64,000 nucleotides of DNA from Sulfitobacter noctilucae (GTDB lineage: Bacteria > Pseudomonadota > Alphaproteobacteria > Rhodobacterales > Rhodobacteraceae). Below the pieces are notes generated by a model. The model was given only the letters and a program-made list of their open reading frames with translations. It made no database searches and was not told the origin of the DNA. Location: NCBI RefSeq assembly GCF_000622365.1, contig NZ_JASC01000014.1:1178001-1242000 (forward strand), read 5' to 3'. Positions 42,737-51,447 of this stretch are shown here, one piece after another (position 1 is the first letter of the stretch; the number at the start of each line of letters is the position of its first letter). A program made the translations under genes and the position numbers.

Positions 42737-43894
42737 TCAGGCATCAACTACGATCACATCATTGCCTTTGACAGTGAGGGCGATTTCACCTTTGCACAGC
42801 CGCAGCGCGTCAACACCAAAGACCTCGTGCCGCCAGCCCTGCAGCGCAGGCACATCGCGCAAGCCTGCGGCGATTCCATCAAGATCGGCGGCAGGCGCGA
42901 TCAGTTTGGCCGCGACGCCGGCCTTTTCCGTTTTGGCCTTCAGAAGCACACGCAGCAGATCGGCCAACGCAGGATTGACCTGAAGCTTTTCGCGGCTGCG
43001 GTCGGGTTTTGGCAAATCAGCGGAGGGGCAAGCAATCCCCGCTGCAATCGCCTTGAGAATCCCATCTGCAATCTCGCCTTTGCGCGCTTCGCGCAGGATC
43101 AAACGTGCACGGCCCAATTCTTCGTGATTCGAAGGCTTTAGGCTTGCAAGCTCAACCAGTGCATCATCTTTGTAGACACGGTTGCGCGGTACGTTGCGCT
43201 CTTGGGCATAGGCCTCGCGGAAAGCTGCCAGCTCGCGCACGATGCCCAGAAACTTCGGCGAGTTCGTGCGCGTCTTGACCCGCTTCCAAGCATCCTGCGG
43301 CTGGGTCACATAAGTGTCGGGAGACGTCAGGATCGTCAACTCTTCCTTGACCCAGCGCGCACGCCCGCTTTCTTCCAATTTCTCGGCCAGAAACTCGTAA
43401 ATCTGGCGCAGATAGGTGACATCGGCCAGCGCGTATTTCTTCTGCGCATCCGACAGCGGCCTGCGCGACCAATCGGTGAACCGCGAGGATTTATCGACAC
43501 CTGCATTGCAAATCTTGCGCACCAGGGTCTCATAGCCGACCTGTTCGCCAAACCCGCAGACCATCGCCGCGACCTGTGTATCAAACAGCGGCTCGGGAAA
43601 GACCTGCGCATCGACAAAGAAGATCTCGAGATCCTGACGTGCAGCATGGAACACCTTAACCACCGACGTATCGCGGAAGAGGTCGTAAAGTGGTTCCAGC
43701 GAGATACCATCGGCCAGAGGATCAACCAGAACGCCACTGCTGTCATCGGTGCCGGGCATGGCCAATTGCACCAGGCAAAGCTTTGAATAATAAGTCCGCT
43801 CGCGCAAAAACTCTGTGTCTACAGTCACATAAGGATGGTTGGCGGCTTCGGTGCAAAATTCGGCGAGGTCGGCAGTGGTTGTAATCGTTTTCAT
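42737..43894 (-). CDS. rnd: ribonuclease D
   Basis: A 385-aa DEDDy 3'-5' exonuclease for tRNA maturation. ExoI motif is VTVDTEFLRERTYY, ExoII DLEIFF with KVFHAARQ before it, and ExoIII YALADVTYL. An HRDC domain follows from about residue 205 (VPRNRVYKDDALVELASLKP). The start at 43894 (MKTITTTADLAEF) gives normal length. It lies 71 nt after purN and may be read from the purMN transcript. Confidence 0.93.
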   Translation of the reverse strand: MKTITTTADLAEFCTEAANHPYVTVDTEFLRERTYYSKLCLVQLAMPGTDDSSGVLVDPLADGISLEPLYDLFRDTSVVKVFHAARQDLEIFFVDAQVFPEPLFDTQVAAMVCGFGEQVGYETLVRKICNAGVDKSSRFTDWSRRPLSDAQKKYALADVTYLRQIYEFLAEKLEESGRARWVKEELTILTSPDTYVTQPQDAWKRVKTRTNSPKFLGIVRELAAFREAYAQERNVPRNRVYKDDALVELASLKPSNHEELGRARLILREARKGEIADGILKAIAAGIACPSADLPKPDRSREKLQVNPALADLLRVLLKAKTEKAGVAAKLIAPAADLDGIAAGLRDVPALQGWRHEVFGVDALRLCKGEIALTVKGNDVIVVDA

Positions 43895-43965
43895 GGTCTC
43901 ACTTCGTGCAGACGGGGCGGTCCCTTTGGACATTACAGCTACAGCAGGCAAAGACCTTTGACCAG

Positions 43966-44562
43966 TCAGCCTTGCAGCATCAGCGGTCGGCGGTCCCCGG
44001 CTGCGAAACGACGCAGACAGGCGGGATAGAGCTGGTGTTCGAGTTCGAGCACGCGTGCGGCAAGCGTGTCCGCCGTGTCACCGGGGTCGACAGTCAACTG
44101 CGCCTGCCCGAGGATCGGGCCATCGTCCAGCGCTGCGGTCACTTCATGAACCGTGCAGCCGTGCAGTGCATCCCCTTCGTCCAATGCACGCGCATGGGTG
44201 TGCAAGCCTTTGTACTTAGGCAGTAATGAGGGGTGGATATTGATCATGCGCCCGGCCCATTGGTCGGTAAAACTGCCTGTCAGCTGCCGCATGAACCCTG
44301 CAAGGCAAATGATATCAGGCGCATGGGGTGCCAGCGCGTCCGAGAGAGCAGCCTCGAATGCAGGTCGATCGCCCTTGAACGGGCGGTGATCCACCACTTC
44401 GGTGGCAATGCCCTGTTCCCGCGCCCATGCGATCCCCCCGGCCTCTGCCTTGTTTGACAGCACCACTACAGGTCGCGCAGGATGATCCCCCGTCATGTCC
44501 TCGACCAAGGCGCGCATATTGGAGCCGCCCCCGGACAGGAAAATCGCGACTCGTTTGGTCAA
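43966..44562 (-). CDS. purN: phosphoribosylglycinamide formyltransferase
   Basis: A 198-aa folate-dependent GAR transformylase. The phosphate-binding [13 protein letters not shown] and the active-site [21 protein letters not shown] with D144-type DDGPILGQA are present. The start overlaps the purM stop by four bases (ATGA). Confidence 0.95.
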   Translation of the reverse strand: MTKRVAIFLSGGGSNMRALVEDMTGDHPARPVVVLSNKAEAGGIAWAREQGIATEVVDHRPFKGDRPAFEAALSDALAPHAPDIICLAGFMRQLTGSFTDQWAGRMINIHPSLLPKYKGLHTHARALDEGDALHGCTVHEVTAALDDGPILGQAQLTVDPGDTADTLAARVLELEHQLYPACLRRFAAGDRRPLMLQG

Positions 44563-45602
44563 AGCAGGCTGCCCGAATACTGCACACCTGGCGCGTCGGT
44601 GATACGGCCGATCTCTGCCACGGCATGCCCTTCGCCTTCAAAGCATGCACGGACGACTGCGGCCTTGTCTGCAGGCACCACAGCAACCATGCCGATGCCG
44701 CAGTTGAAGGTCTTGAGCATTTCGGCCTCGACCAAACCACCTTGCGCCGCGAGCCAGCCAAAGACCGGCGGCAGCTCCCAGCTTTGCAGATCTATGGTGG
44801 CACCCAACCCTTCGGGCAGCACGCGCGGCAGGTTCTCTGTCAGTCCGCCACCGGTGATATGGGCCAGCGCATGCACGGCACCCTCCTCCGCAATGGCGGC
44901 CACTGCGCCTTTGACATAAAGCGTCGTGGGCGCCAGCAAAGCTGCGCCCAGGGTGCCTTCGTCCCAAGGGCAATCCGCATCCCAGCCCAACCCGCTGACC
45001 TCAACAATCTTGCGCACCAGCGAATAACCGTTGGAATGGACACCGTTGCTGGCAATCCCCAAAAGCACATCGCCCTGTGCCACGTCACGCGGCAAAGTTG
45101 CGCCACGTTCCATGGCACCCACAGAAAAACCGGCCAGGTCAAAGTCGCCTGCATCATACATACCCGGCATCTCGGCGGTCTCACCACCGATCAACGCGCA
45201 GCCCGATTGCGCACAACCTTCTGCGATGCCTTCTATGATACGGGTCGCCTGGTCCAGTTCCAGCTTGCCGGTAGCAAAATAGTCGAGGAAAAACAAAGGC
45301 TCCGCCCCTTGGCAGATCAGGTCGTTCACACACATCGCCACCAGATCAATGCCGATGCCATCCACGTTGCCTGTGTCAATCGCGATCCGCAGTTTGGTGC
45401 CAACGCCATCTGTCGCCGCCACCAGAACCGGATCGACAAAACCAGCAGCCTTAAGATCAAAAAGCGCACCAAAGCCGCCCAACCCCGACATGGTTCCGGG
45501 CCGTGCAGTGCGCTTGGCCGCAGGCTTGATCCGTTCTACAAGCGCATTGCCCGCGTCAATATCGACGCCCGCGTCCGCATAGGTGATGCCGTTTTTTGTC
45601 AT
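44559..45602 (-). CDS. purM: phosphoribosylformylglycinamidine cyclo-ligase (AIR synthetase)
   Basis: A 347-aa ATP-dependent enzyme closing the imidazole ring. It begins [19 protein letters not shown]; the key loops are [34 protein letters not shown] and [14 protein letters not shown]. The start at 45602 is the family standard; the 54 codons open upstream are non-coding in style. It is coupled to purN. Confidence 0.96.
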   Translation of the reverse strand: MTKNGITYADAGVDIDAGNALVERIKPAAKRTARPGTMSGLGGFGALFDLKAAGFVDPVLVAATDGVGTKLRIAIDTGNVDGIGIDLVAMCVNDLICQGAEPLFFLDYFATGKLELDQATRIIEGIAEGCAQSGCALIGGETAEMPGMYDAGDFDLAGFSVGAMERGATLPRDVAQGDVLLGIASNGVHSNGYSLVRKIVEVSGLGWDADCPWDEGTLGAALLAPTTLYVKGAVAAIAEEGAVHALAHITGGGLTENLPRVLPEGLGATIDLQSWELPPVFGWLAAQGGLVEAEMLKTFNCGIGMVAVVPADKAAVVRACFEGEGHAVAEIGRITDAPGVQYSGSLL

Positions 45603-45894
45603 GGTGTTTTCCGATTGCTGGACTTTGACGCTGCGATACCCGATCAAGCGTGACCTCGCAAGCACCGGTGCTTTGAACCGGTTCGGACCACGGCAGCAAA
45701 CCGATGTGCCCCTGCGCATTGCGGTCAGGTGAACTATGATCGCAACCAGTCGTTCGAGGGTCATCCGTACCTCAACTCTCGCCGGTTTCCAAGGGACGCC
45801 TCAGACACGGCCCGCCCTCGCCAATACGAACAGATCCCTCAAATAGCCTGCCACTTGACGCCAGCGATCCAGCGCCATAATCACCCTGTGTGGC
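45603..45894. other. intergenic region between purM and tRNA gene
   Basis: About 290 bases with no supported gene. It presumably holds the purM promoter on the minus strand and the tRNA promoter on the plus strand. No riboswitch-like structure was recognised. Confidence 0.4.
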
Positions 45895-45971
45895 GGGCCT
45901 GTAGCTCAACTGGTTAGAGCAGAGCGCTCATAACGCTTTGGTTGCGGGTTCAAGTCCTGCCGGGCCTACCA
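45895..45971 (+). tRNA. tRNA with CAT anticodon, probably tRNA-Ile2 (k2C)
   Basis: A 77-nt cloverleaf with encoded CCA. Acceptor GGGCCTG pairs with CGGGCCT; the anticodon loop is CTCATAA. CAT may mean Met or lysidine-modified Ile2. The C4-G69 and C5-G68 pairs are the TilS recognition pairs of tRNA-Ile2, and the variable/T-arm (TTGGTTGC...TTCAAGTCC) resembles Ile2, so Ile2 is favoured over elongator Met. Confidence 0.9.
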
Positions 45972-46160
45972 TACCCCCGCCTTTCTCTCTTTGTTGCATA
46001 ACTTGTTAATCTTTGAGGGCTAGTGCTGGCCGCGGGGCGAATAGCGTGGCTAAAGGGATAGATATGAACATCACAAACAGGAATTGGGTACGAAAACACG
46101 ACAGGCGGCCCTTGGCCGTCACATACTGCACGTTCAAACCACTACATGGAGAGGCGTGAT

Positions 46161-46583
46161 ATGGCCGCTTCAAAGATCTTGATCGTAGATGATTCGACCG
46201 TTGACCGCATGATCATGCGTCGCGCCTTCGACAAGGCCGAGATCACCGAGGTTGAACTAGAAGAGGCACCGGATGCGATGGCCGCACTGACATGCCTTTC
46301 CGAAACCGACTTTGACGCTGTTTTTCTGGACATCAACATGCCCGGAGAGAACGGTTTTCATGTTTTGCGTTCTGTCCGGGAAAACCGCGAGACCAGTTGG
46401 CCACTGGTCTTCATGTATTCATCTTCCGAGCATCCGGATGATGTCGCGCGGGCCTATGCCGAAAATGCAACGGGGTACCTGTGCAAACCAACCGAATTTG
46501 AACAGATCAAAAAACAGTTGGTGGATTGTATCGGTCTGCTCAAGAACGTGATGAAACCGGCAGGTGTTGTACAACCCGCCTGA
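46161..46583 (+). CDS. single-domain response regulator (CheY-like)
   Basis: About 140 aa, one receiver domain: acidic pocket VDDSTVDR, phospho-acceptor in FLDINMPGENGF (near residue 57), Ser/Thr switch in MYSSSE and K in YLCKPTE. There is no output domain. The ATG at 46161 has GGAGAGG upstream. It faces the EnvZ-like kinase gene (convergent, 24 nt apart), which may or may not be its partner. Confidence 0.9.
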   Translation: MAASKILIVDDSTVDRMIMRRAFDKAEITEVELEEAPDAMAALTCLSETDFDAVFLDINMPGENGFHVLRSVRENRETSWPLVFMYSSSEHPDDVARAYAENATGYLCKPTEFEQIKKQLVDCIGLLKNVMKPAGVVQPA

Positions 46584-46607
46584 TACGGAAAGGGAGGGGC
46601 ACAAGGT

Positions 46608-47933
46608 CTAACGCGCGATGACAATGTCAGCGCGCAGCCCCCCCAACCGCGTAGATTCGCCCAAACGCAGAACACCGCCGTGCGCGCGCGCTATGTCTGT
46701 GGCGATCGCCAGCCCCAGTCCAACCCCGCCGCCCATATCCTGGTTTCGCGCCGGATCTAGCCGGACAAAGGGCCGCGCCGCATCCACACGACGATCCTCC
46801 GGAATGCCCGGACCATCATCCTCCACACGAATGCGCAGCGTTCTGTCGCTGAGCATGACCTCCACCTCGGCCCGCGCACCATACCGCACGGCGTTCGAGA
46901 TCAGATTGTCTACCGCCCGACGGATGGCCGTGATGCGCAGCAATACCGTGCCACTACCGTCGCCAGCACGGTCCAGCATTTTTATGTTGCGCCCGACGCG
47001 CTGCGCCTGCTCCACGAGATCGGAGACCATTTCAAATGGATCGACGGGCTCCGGCGCACCCTCGGCCGCCCCTTTCGCAAAGTCGAGAAACTCATCCAGC
47101 ATCCGCTGCATATCATCAACGTCCTGACGCAGCGGTTCTGCATCATCTTCGTCTAGCATCGACAAGGACAGACGCATGCGCGTCAGCGGCGTGCGCAGAT
47201 CATGGCTGACCCCGGACAGCATCAAGGTCCGCTGCTCGATCTGGCGCTCGATCCGGTTGCGCATGTCGATGAAAGCATTGCCCGCGCTGCGCACCTCGGC
47301 GGCCCCTGCGGGTGAATAGGGCTCATGTCGTCCCCGACCGAAAGCTTCGGCCACCCGCGCCAAACGGGTGATCGGGCGCAGCTGATTGCGCAAATAGATC
47401 GAAGCGATCAGCGTCATGACCACCCCGAAAAAGATCGTATAGACAAAGAGCTGATGCGGATTCTTGGCCGAAATACGCGCCCGGTCAAAGCGAAGCTCGA
47501 ATAGCCCTTTTTGCGTTTCAAGAAACAACCGAACCCCGATGTCCGACGTCAGATCCAAGGCGCGGAACCCCTCAAGCCGTTGCATGAACCGTTCCCGCGC
47601 AACGCGACCTGAATAATCGTACCAGACCATCCGGCTTGTCCGTGGCACCTGCGATGGAGTGACCGGCACGACGGTATATTCAAGCGCCCCCAGCTGATCC
47701 GCCACAGCCCGCGGGACAGCGTCACGGCTTGATGCGGCCGCAACGACCTCCTGCACCAGCGCCATTTCCATCGCCGCCGCATCCGTCATCTGCTGGGTCA
47801 CCCCCTCGAAATGCCGCTGAGCAAAAAGCACCACGACAACCAGTTGCACAAAGACCACCGGCAGAAGCAGGATCAGCGTGGCCCGCCCGTAGATGCCGCG
47901 CGGCATATAGTGTTTGAGCCAGAGAAATGACAT
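46608..47933 (-). CDS. EnvZ-like sensor histidine kinase
   Basis: About 441 aa: a transmembrane helix (ATLILLLPVVFVQLVVVVLF), periplasmic sensor, second helix (VYTIFFGVVMTLIASIYL), HAMP, and a kinase core with MLSGVSHDLRTPLTRMRLS, NLISNAVRYG and DDGPGIPE/GGGVGLGLAI. The layout matches EnvZ/PetP-type kinases. The usual OmpR-type partner is not adjacent; the only nearby regulator is the convergent single-domain protein. The start at 47933 has AAGG upstream. Confidence 0.88.
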   Translation of the reverse strand: MSFLWLKHYMPRGIYGRATLILLLPVVFVQLVVVVLFAQRHFEGVTQQMTDAAAMEMALVQEVVAAASSRDAVPRAVADQLGALEYTVVPVTPSQVPRTSRMVWYDYSGRVARERFMQRLEGFRALDLTSDIGVRLFLETQKGLFELRFDRARISAKNPHQLFVYTIFFGVVMTLIASIYLRNQLRPITRLARVAEAFGRGRHEPYSPAGAAEVRSAGNAFIDMRNRIERQIEQRTLMLSGVSHDLRTPLTRMRLSLSMLDEDDAEPLRQDVDDMQRMLDEFLDFAKGAAEGAPEPVDPFEMVSDLVEQAQRVGRNIKMLDRAGDGSGTVLLRITAIRRAVDNLISNAVRYGARAEVEVMLSDRTLRIRVEDDGPGIPEDRRVDAARPFVRLDPARNQDMGGGVGLGLAIATDIARAHGGVLRLGESTRLGGLRADIVIAR

Positions 47934-47978
47934 GAGTAAGACCTTAGCCAGCCCCTGCCCCATGCGAAAGGTCTAACC

Positions 47979-48896
47979 ATGCTGCCGCCAGACGACTTTG
48001 ATCCCCCCATCGGTACGCCGCAAGAACTGGAACCTGGCCTGCGCCGGATCGTGGCTCCGAACCCCTCGCCGATGACATATCGCGGGACCAACACCTATCT
48101 GCTGGGCACCAAAGGTCTGGCCGTCATAGACCCCGGTCCTGAAAGCGCCGCACATCTCGACGCTATCCTCGGCGCGGTTGGCCCGGACCAGCATATTTCG
48201 CATATCATTGTGACCCACAGCCATGTTGACCATTCTCCCCTCTCCCGGCCCCTCGCCGCTGCCACAGGCGCGCCTGTACTGGCCTTTGGCGATGCGACGG
48301 CGGGACGGTCCGCTGTGATGCAGGAATTAAGCCGGAACGGAGAGATCGGCGGCGGTGAAGGAATCGATCTGGCTTTTGCCCCGGACCAAACCCTCGCAGA
48401 TGGTGCATGGATCCATGGTGACGGCTGGCAGCTGGAAGCCTTGCATACGCCGGGCCACATCGGCAATCATCTTTGCCTTGCCTGGGGGGACGCATGTCTG
48501 ACTGCAGACCACGTCATGGGCTGGGCCTCCTCCCTCGTGTCGCCGCCAGATGGTGATCTGACAGATTTCATGGCCTCCTGTGCCAAACTGGCCCAACGCG
48601 ATTGGCGGGTCTTCTATCCCGGCCATGGCGGTGCGATCGACGCGCCCGCGCAACGCCTCGACTGGTTGATCCAGCACCGGAAAGGCCGCGAATCCGACAT
48701 CATCGCAGCGCTTCGCCACGGCCCCGCTACCGCCAGCACAATCGCGGCCGGCATCTACACCGAAACACCCGCTGCCCTGCTGGGTGCCGCCACCCGAAAC
48801 GTGCTCGCCCATCTGGTTGATCTGACAGTAAATTCCCGCGTGCGCGCAGACGGCCCTCTCCACGCCAAAGCCATCTTTGCGCTTGAACCCGACTGA
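47979..48896 (+). CDS. metallo-beta-lactamase-fold hydrolase (LACTB2/glyoxalase II-like)
   Basis: A 305-aa protein with the zinc motif THSHVDHSP, further ligands in LEALHTPGHIGNHLCL and ADHVMGW, and FYPGHGG. A C-terminal winged-helix-like part (ESDIIAALRHGPATASTIAA) is typical of the LACTB2-like branch, which cleaves RNA or thioesters. The frame begins 45 nt from the divergent kinase gene and has AAAGG upstream. Confidence 0.85.
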   Translation: MLPPDDFDPPIGTPQELEPGLRRIVAPNPSPMTYRGTNTYLLGTKGLAVIDPGPESAAHLDAILGAVGPDQHISHIIVTHSHVDHSPLSRPLAAATGAPVLAFGDATAGRSAVMQELSRNGEIGGGEGIDLAFAPDQTLADGAWIHGDGWQLEALHTPGHIGNHLCLAWGDACLTADHVMGWASSLVSPPDGDLTDFMASCAKLAQRDWRVFYPGHGGAIDAPAQRLDWLIQHRKGRESDIIAALRHGPATASTIAAGIYTETPAALLGAATRNVLAHLVDLTVNSRVRADGPLHAKAIFALEPD

Positions 48897-48970
48897 CCCA
48901 GAAAAACTTCATTTTTCGCCCCAAACCCTCTGGACGCGCCAAAACGCCATTGCTATAGGGTGCGAACCGT

Positions 48971-49045
48971 TCCGACGTAGCTCAGCGGTAGAGCAGTTGA
49001 CTGTTAATCAATTGGTCGTAGGTTCGATCCCTACCGTCGGAGCCA
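48971..49045 (+). tRNA. tRNA-Asn (GTT)
   Basis: A 75-nt cloverleaf with encoded CCA. Acceptor TCCGACG pairs with CGTCGGA; the anticodon loop CTGTTAA gives GTT. The downstream integrase remnant suggests the 3' end served as an integration site. Confidence 0.95.
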
Positions 49046-49206
49046 TTTTACCCTTAAGTGCATGAATTTATTTAAGATAATTGTTTAACTCCGATGGTAT
49101 TCGGCTGATATGTGCAAAAGTTGCACACGGGGTTACACGGGAAGTTACACAAAGCCTTCTGCCCTTTGTTTTCCAGCGATGATCGTCCCCAAGCCAAGGA
49201 CGACTC

Positions 49207-49446
49207 ATGGTCCATCCAAAATATCTGTTTAAGAAGGGTGAAAACTTCTACTTCAGACGCCGCATTCCGGGTTTATCAAAAATTCTTTCACCCGTTTTCC
49301 TGTCTTTAGTGACGAAAAGCGAATTCTTTGCGCATACATGCTTGTCGAAGCTCACCACGGAATTCGACGATATGCTTGAAGCCTTTGTATTTGCGTTAGA
49401 TGAACTGCCTAAAGGTTTGATCGCACGGTACATGACCGTCCGCGTA
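49207..49446 (+). pseudogene. N-terminal fragment of a tyrosine-type integrase
   Basis: About 80 codons beginning MVHPKYLFKKGENFYFRRR, the usual N-terminal fold of DUF6538-type phage/island integrases, ending KGLIARYMTV where IS21-type sequence joins. The catalytic domain is missing. It lies 160 nt after tRNA-Asn, the normal place for an island integrase. The stop at 49464 belongs to the IS-derived part. Confidence 0.7.
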
Positions 49447-49614
49447 AGGATCCAGCTTGCTTGAACGCTTGGGCGTCCTGAACTGCGGTTCCACCGCACC
49501 TTCACGCAGATACTTCTTGATCGTGTTCCGAGACAAACCCGTACGCCGGGCAATCTCCCTAATTGGCATTTTGCCACGTAATGCCCAGCGTCGAATGACA
49601 CTCAAAAATCCCAT
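49447..49614 (-). pseudogene. N-terminal fragment of IS21-family transposase IstA
   Basis: About 56 codons starting MGFLSVIRRWALRGKMPI, with the helix-turn-helix IREIARRTGLSRNTIKKYL and SKLDPYAD, the usual IstA beginning. The rest of istA and all of istB are missing. The break joins the integrase fragment, so the element was reduced by deletion or recombination. The frame remains open on both sides. Confidence 0.75.
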
Positions 49615-49669
49615 GTCGATCACTCCAAATCCCCCCAACCAAAACCGTCGGGGAAGTGTGTTCACATGG

Positions 49670-49720
49670 GTCAATTCTCAGTGACAATTTATGGGGCTAC
49701 CAGGTCAGTTCTCAGTGACA
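49670..49720. repeat. IS21-type terminal repeats
   Basis: Two near-identical 17-bp copies differing at one base (AATTCTC versus AGTTCTC), spaced 34 bp apart. They would be transposase binding sites of the parental element. Confidence 0.7.
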
Positions 49721-49731
49721 ATCAACATGAC

Positions 49732-49998
49732 AGCCCCTATAGCGATGCCGAAATTTCCGCCTGCCTTGACCTGCTGAGCGATATTGCAAACAGCCAATAC
49801 ATACGTGAGCAGCCAAAGCCGAATGAGGTCGAGATTTTGCGGCTCATGTCGCAGGGGTACTCATTGGAAGAGATTTCAGTATCGCAGTAGATAGCCATCT
49901 CAACCGTGAAAAAACGTTTAAGCAGGGCGTGCGCCACGTTGGGCGCAAGAACATCGGTGCAAGCCGTGGCTGAAGCGGTCCGTCGGCAGGTGATTTAA
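49732..49998 (+). pseudogene. LuxR-type regulator pseudogene (C-terminal HTH, internal stop)
   Basis: The frame reads YSDAEISACLDLLSDIANSQ, then EVEILRLMSQGYSLEEISVSQ-like helix-turn-helix start, meets TAG at 49888-49890, and continues in frame IAISTVKKRLSRACATLGAR to TAA at 49996-49998. The whole fits a GerE/LuxR DNA-binding domain. The N-terminal sensor part is lost next to the IS remnant, and the internal stop disables it. Confidence 0.65.
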
Positions 49999-50372
49999 GT
50001 GTGGTTTTCCAACACTCTGATCGCTGTTTTATACTCAAAGGTTATCATCTGAAACGCATTCTCTGCGGTTTCGGAATCTACCGTGCTTGCATCCACTGCT
50101 CGCTCTTCAGGCGGCCAATCTCGCATTCTGCGTGGCCCCGCCGGTCAGGGGCGTACACCAACTTTCTGCCGCCTGCGCTTTGCTGACATTCATGACGGGC
50201 AGCACTTGGAGAAGGGCATTTTTGCAGCTTGAATGGCGGCTGGCGTTTTTTGCATGACTGAACATGAACGGCGAATGTAGGCAATCAGCCACCTTCACTC
50301 AGAACGATGATGCACGGTAGTTTCGTCAGAACATAATCAACTTGCCGGAAACCTGCTCCAGTGCAGACCACC
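49999..50372. other. degenerate intergenic region after the LuxR pseudogene
   Basis: About 370 bases with no supported gene. Short minus-strand frames (63-68 codons, about 50078-50298) lack ribosome sites and known families. It probably holds leftover island sequence. Confidence 0.5.
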
Positions 50373-51446
50373 TCAAAGCGGGATGAGATGATTGTCCCAG
50401 CTGGCAGATTCGGTCCTGGATACGGTCTGCTGGCCACCGGTCATGAAAGATAGTGCACCTGTGCCAGATGTCAGCAGAATGCCATCTGCCGATGCGGCAG
50501 CGCCGCAGACGTCCGGGAGAGGCCGGCTCTTTTTCAACTGGCCTGAACGGGCGTCGTAAAACTGGATGATGCCGCCTCTCGGGGAGGTCACGGCGATGGT
50601 GTCATCATGGTCGGCATAGCAGATACTACCAACGTATCCGCGCATATCACGCAAGTGATCAAGAGGTGTGTCGAGCAGGACCATCTCTTGGCCACGTACA
50701 TGGGTTCCGACCAGCATGGGGGCAGCGCCGTCGCCTTGCCATTGCATGCCAAAGGCCACCTGCCCCTCCGCATTGACCGCAAGATGTCGGATCGAGTTTT
50801 TGTGCATCGGCGGCGTTGGTTCAGCCACTTCGACGATTGCGCCGGCCTCGATATAAGTCAGGTTTGGTCGCATCGTCGGGATGTTCAGCGTCGTGCGGCC
50901 GGAATCCGGATGCGTGTCAATGCCACCATTGGCGACAACCAGTGTCTCGGTGTTCGGCAAACGCTTTATATCGTGAGGACCAACGCCGCCGCTGTCCCAT
51001 TCGTCGATGCGGCGGTATCCCGCGCGGGTATCCCAAACGCCGATACGGCCACGGCCGGCCTCAAAATCGTTTTCCGTTGTGAAAAGCAGATGGCCGTCAG
51101 AGGAAAACGCGCCATGACCGTAGAAATGCCGCCCGCCGGGCACCTGCAGCAGAGCTGTTTGCGATCCTGTTACGCAGTCGATGACGACAGCGTATGTGCC
51201 CGGGCGTCTTGCAAAAGCAACGGCTTCCGGCCGAGATGGATGGGCGGCAGCTGCATGTCCTCGCGCCGGCAGCGAAAGCTGAAACGTGACCTTAAGCGCG
51301 GCATCGATCCCGCACAGTACATAAGTGCCATCCACCAGTGCTGCAGCAGATAGAAAAGACGGCGATCCCGCATCAGCCCATGAGGGCTTGGGGACCAGCC
51401 CGGTTGCCAGCAAACCCGCGATAAATTGGCGACGGCCAGCTTGCAT
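50373..51446 (-). CDS. DUF1513 exported beta-propeller-like protein
   Basis: About 357 aa. The start MQAGRRQFIAGLLATG has a twin-arginine export signal. Seven-bladed-propeller-like repeats follow (GRIGVWDTRAG, FYDARSGQLKKS). DUF1513 proteins are encoded with imelysin and DUF1111 genes in iron-responsive clusters (for example Pseudomonas PA4370-PA4373). The ATG at 51446 lies 1 nt after the imelysin stop. It is the last gene of the iron operon. Confidence 0.8.
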   Translation of the reverse strand: MQAGRRQFIAGLLATGLVPKPSWADAGSPSFLSAAALVDGTYVLCGIDAALKVTFQLSLPARGHAAAAHPSRPEAVAFARRPGTYAVVIDCVTGSQTALLQVPGGRHFYGHGAFSSDGHLLFTTENDFEAGRGRIGVWDTRAGYRRIDEWDSGGVGPHDIKRLPNTETLVVANGGIDTHPDSGRTTLNIPTMRPNLTYIEAGAIVEVAEPTPPMHKNSIRHLAVNAEGQVAFGMQWQGDGAAPMLVGTHVRGQEMVLLDTPLDHLRDMRGYVGSICYADHDDTIAVTSPRGGIIQFYDARSGQLKKSRPLPDVCGAAASADGILLTSGTGALSFMTGGQQTVSRTESASWDNHLIPL

Positions 51447-51447
51447 T

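Larger units (their letters stand above)
49447..49720 (-). mobile_element. remnant of one end of an IS21-family element
   Basis: Holds the istA fragment and the element's outer end. Two direct copies of a terminal repeat, GTCAATTCTCAGTGACA (49670-49686) and GTCAGTTCTCAGTGACA (49704-49720), lie 34 bp apart, as in IS21-type ends. On the minus strand the end reads TGTCACTGAGAACTGACC. The other end is not present here. Confidence 0.7.

Noticed and set aside
44427-45653. 408-codon plus-strand frame
   Set aside because: Antisense to purN and purM, which are certain genes.
49046-50372. Search for a second copy of the tRNA-Asn 3' end as an island boundary
   Set aside because: No convincing repeat of the tRNA end was seen in the remnant region; it may lie outside or be lost.
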